Assembly (NCBI GenBank): GCA_964500895.1
Contig: CAZCQP010000017.1
Coordinates: 1-49,718, forward strand
Length of the DNA: 49,718 nt
Direction: 5' to 3'
From: CAZCQP01 sp964500895
GTDB lineage: Bacteria > Bacillota > Clostridia > Lachnospirales > JAISER01
Shown: positions 48,161 to 49,718 of the stretch, piece after piece
How positions within the stretch are numbered: the first letter of the stretch is position 1
Layout: the number at the start of each line of letters is the position of its first letter
Made by a program: the position numbers and the translations under genes
Notes under the pieces: generated by a model
What the model was told of the DNA's origin: nothing
What the model saw: only the letters and a program-made list of their open reading frames with translations
Databases searched by the model: none

Positions 48161-48772
48161 TTAGAAAAGTAAACCATTTTTTTTGTTTCGCTTTGCAATC
48201 ACTAAATCAATCAAACCATAGGTTTTTGCTTCTTCAGCTGTCATAAAAGTGTCTCGGTCGGTATCGCGCTCTATTTCTTCAACCGTTTTTCCTGTGTTAT
48301 CAGCAAGTAACTGATTTAATCTGCGTTTATTTTTCTGCATATAGTCAGACATTATTTTAATATCACTGGCTGGGCCTTTGATACCACCTGATATAGCAGG
48401 TTGATGAATCATAATTTCAGCATTTGGCAGGGCAAATCGTTTTCCACGAGTGCCTGCCGCAAGTAAAAAGGAACCGAAACTTGCAGCGAGTCCGACACAA
48501 ATAGTAGAGATATCACATTTAATATAATTCATTGTGTCAAATATAGCAAAACCCGCTGTTACAGAGCCACCCGGGCTGTTAATGTAAAGACTAATATCTT
48601 TGTTAGGGTCTTGAGCTTCTAAAAACAATAGTTGCGCTGTAATCAAACTGGCGGTGGTATCGTTGATCTCCTCACCCAAGAAAATGATTCTATCACTCAA
48701 GAGCCTGGAAAAAATATCGTAGCTTCTTTCTCCACGGCTTGTCTGTTCAATAACATATGGAATTGGACTCAT
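48161..48772 (-). CDS. clpP: ATP-dependent Clp protease proteolytic subunit
   Basis: 203 residues. Catalytic triad S98 (VGLAASFGSFLL), H123 (MIHQP) and D172 (ERDTDRD), with NSPGGSVTAGFAIFDTM. ClpP forms the 14-subunit chamber that degrades proteins unfolded by ClpX or ClpC. The canonical clpP usually stands beside clpX or tig; here it is instead translationally coupled to an AraC-type gene (ATGA overlap) in an AT-rich stretch with no Clp ATPase in view. It may therefore be a second, dedicated ClpP. Confidence 0.95.
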   Translation of the reverse strand: MSPIPYVIEQTSRGERSYDIFSRLLSDRIIFLGEEINDTTASLITAQLLFLEAQDPNKDISLYINSPGGSVTAGFAIFDTMNYIKCDISTICVGLAASFGSFLLAAGTRGKRFALPNAEIMIHQPAISGGIKGPASDIKIMSDYMQKNKRRLNQLLADNTGKTVEEIERDTDRDTFMTAEEAKTYGLIDLVIAKRNKKNGLLF

Positions 48773-49182
48773 GCAGCCATAACCTCACAATTCAACATAA
48801 GTTTATAACGCATTGCAATACTGTTGTTTATGGTAAACCTGTTCTGTTTTGACGTGTAAATTCGTTTCATTCTATATTCTTGTGGTGCGCAGACATATAG
48901 TTGCCTAAATGCAAGGGTAAATGATTGTTGCGAATCGTAGTTTGCTTCAAAGGCAATCTCAATAATAGGTTTTTCAGTATAGACGAGCTTTTTTGCTGCC
49001 TCAGTAAGCCTACGCATCTGGATATATTTATGGATTGTGCACCCTGTGTTTTCTGAAAATAATCTATTCAAATGAAATTTTGAATAGCCAACCCTTTTTG
49101 CAATTTTATCTAAGGTCAAATCTTCATTCAGGTTATTCTCTATATAATCGACAACTGCCGCAACAGTATGCGTATTATCCAT
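48769..49182 (-). CDS. AraC-type DNA-binding protein (HTH domain plus short tail)
   Basis: 137 residues. The two helix-turn-helix motifs of AraC proteins occupy residues 10-110 (DLTLDKIAKRVGYSKFHLNRLFSENTGCTIHKYIQMRRLTEAAKKLV, then PIIEIAFEANYDSQQSFTLAFRQLYVCAPQEYR). There is no ligand-binding domain in front, as in SoxS/MarA-type or drug-sensing single-domain activators, and a ~28-residue tail follows. Its stop overlaps the clpP ATG, so both proteins are made together. Confidence 0.92.
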   Translation of the reverse strand: MDNTHTVAAVVDYIENNLNEDLTLDKIAKRVGYSKFHLNRLFSENTGCTIHKYIQMRRLTEAAKKLVYTEKPIIEIAFEANYDSQQSFTLAFRQLYVCAPQEYRMKRIYTSKQNRFTINNSIAMRYKLMLNCEVMAA

Positions 49183-49368
49183 TATTTCACTCCTTTCACA
49201 CCGATATATACAAGTATAACAAGTTTTGTAGGCGATGTCTTAATAAAAAATGCTATCTTAATATTCTTTATTATCAGCAATTAAACGCCAGTCAGAAGAT
49301 AATAATTATTTTCTGCATTGCTTTTTAGGTGACAATGATTCAATATCCGTTATGCTGGTTTTATTCAA

Positions 49369-49718
49369 TCAGATTTTATGTCCTTTTGGTAAAATCATAT
49401 ATTTAGGGATTCTAACATGATCAGGTTTGTTAAGTATTTCTATTACTGCCTCGGCAATATCTATTGGTTGCAATGCAGTTGATATTCCAAGTAATTCTTT
49501 GGGTTTTATATCCCAATTTCTATGTAATCCAGTTTCAACAAGACCAGGCTCAATACATGTGATTTTTATATCGGTATCACAAAGTTCCATCCTGAGTGAC
49601 TCGGCTAATGCCTCTAAGGCATGGTTACATCCGGCATAAGCACCCGAATTTTCACGAGTTTTAGTACCCATAACACTGGAAGTTATAACAATATGACCTT
49701 TTCCTACTTTTTTAAAAT
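49369..49718 (-). CDS. Short-chain dehydrogenase/reductase, C-terminal part (cut by window edge)
   Basis: The frame runs from the right edge to a stop at 49369-49371, about 116 codons. It reads KKVGKGHIVITSSVMG, the SDR strand 5 with the catalytic serine, then the catalytic YxxxC/K stretch (GAYAGCNHALEALAESL; the usual lysine of YxxxK is asparagine-shifted: Y-A-G-C-N), and ITCIEPGLVETGLH, the PG motif after strand 6. The NAD(P)-binding N-terminus is outside. The missing lysine in YxxxK is notable and could mean altered activity. Ends HVRIPKYMILPKGHKI. Confidence 0.85.
   Translation of the reverse strand, partial: FKKVGKGHIVITSSVMGTKTRENSGAYAGCNHALEALAESLRMELCDTDIKITCIEPGLVETGLHRNWDIKPKELLGISTALQPIDIAEAVIEILNKPDHVRIPKYMILPKGHKI

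Noticed and set aside
1..49718. CRISPR arrays, tRNA or rRNA genes
   Set aside because: No regularly spaced direct repeats and no cloverleaf or rRNA-like stretch were seen on either strand.

Overview
The window reads as chromosomal DNA of an anaerobic, spore-forming Firmicute of class Clostridia, most like the Oscillospiraceae/Ruminococcaceae group. This rests on a SpoIVB peptidase, SpoVB-type flippase fragments, a LysM/GH18 spore-type hydrolase, rubrerythrin and rubredoxins, a pyruvate kinase with the extra C-terminal domain, DUF3786 genes and a str operon (rpsL-rpsG-fusA-tuf). The exact species cannot be read from the sequence.

Layout. 0-2.1 kb: oxygen-defence operon on the minus strand (39-aa HCHxxC protein, YbaN-like protein, flavin reductase-rubredoxin, rubrerythrin) behind a sigma-A promoter and a Fur/PerR-like operator. 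2.1-6.4 kb: spoIVB, then a plus-strand cluster plsC, YbaK deacylase, subtilase-like protein, DUF2809. 6.4-12.8 kb: dnaE-pyk-rubredoxin-thioredoxin-reductase-like operon; the reductase lacks a normal NADPH motif. 13-15.3 kb: DUF2975, XRE regulator, DUF4173 operon. 15.4-18.2 kb: uvrC between two oppositely oriented copies of a cassette with a 25-aa hydrophobic peptide and a convergent antisense RNA, plus a relic copy. A third intact copy lies at 32 kb. 18.2-31.9 kb: accessory region with small secreted-protein remnants, two halves of a SpoVB-type gene in the wrong order (C-terminal half at 19.3 kb, N-terminal half at 26.9 kb), a SARP regulator, GH18, two DUF3786 paralogues, Nudix, PrsW, a leaderless merR with a decarboxylase-family gene, an AT-rich orphan, a DUF6273 protein and a large serine recombinase with a small coupled partner. 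32.3-37 kb: str operon. 37-41.2 kb: household transporters and a methyltransferase. 41.4-45.9 kb: compact phage-derived island (amidase, Mor-like HTH, 59-aa protein, BhlA/UviB holin, tail-collar protein) opposite an S24/LexA-like repressor with two operators. 45.9-49.7 kb: AT-rich stretch with an IS630 transposase remnant, ECF sigma/anti-sigma pair, an AraC protein translationally coupled to a second-type clpP, and the end of a short-chain dehydrogenase.

The most noteworthy system is the triplicated cassette. Each copy has, in conserved positions: a sigma-A promoter for the peptide mRNA; a leader in which the ribosome-binding site is locked in a CCTCC-GAAA-GGAGG hairpin; a 25-codon ORF with one membrane span and a basic tail; a shared bidirectional terminator; and a strong opposing promoter for an RNA of about 110 nt whose 5' region can pair with the 5' end of the peptide mRNA. 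This is the architecture of a type I toxin-antitoxin locus of the Fst/TxpA class. Second in interest are the permuted SpoVB halves and the rubredoxin-linked flavin reductase without an NADPH motif.
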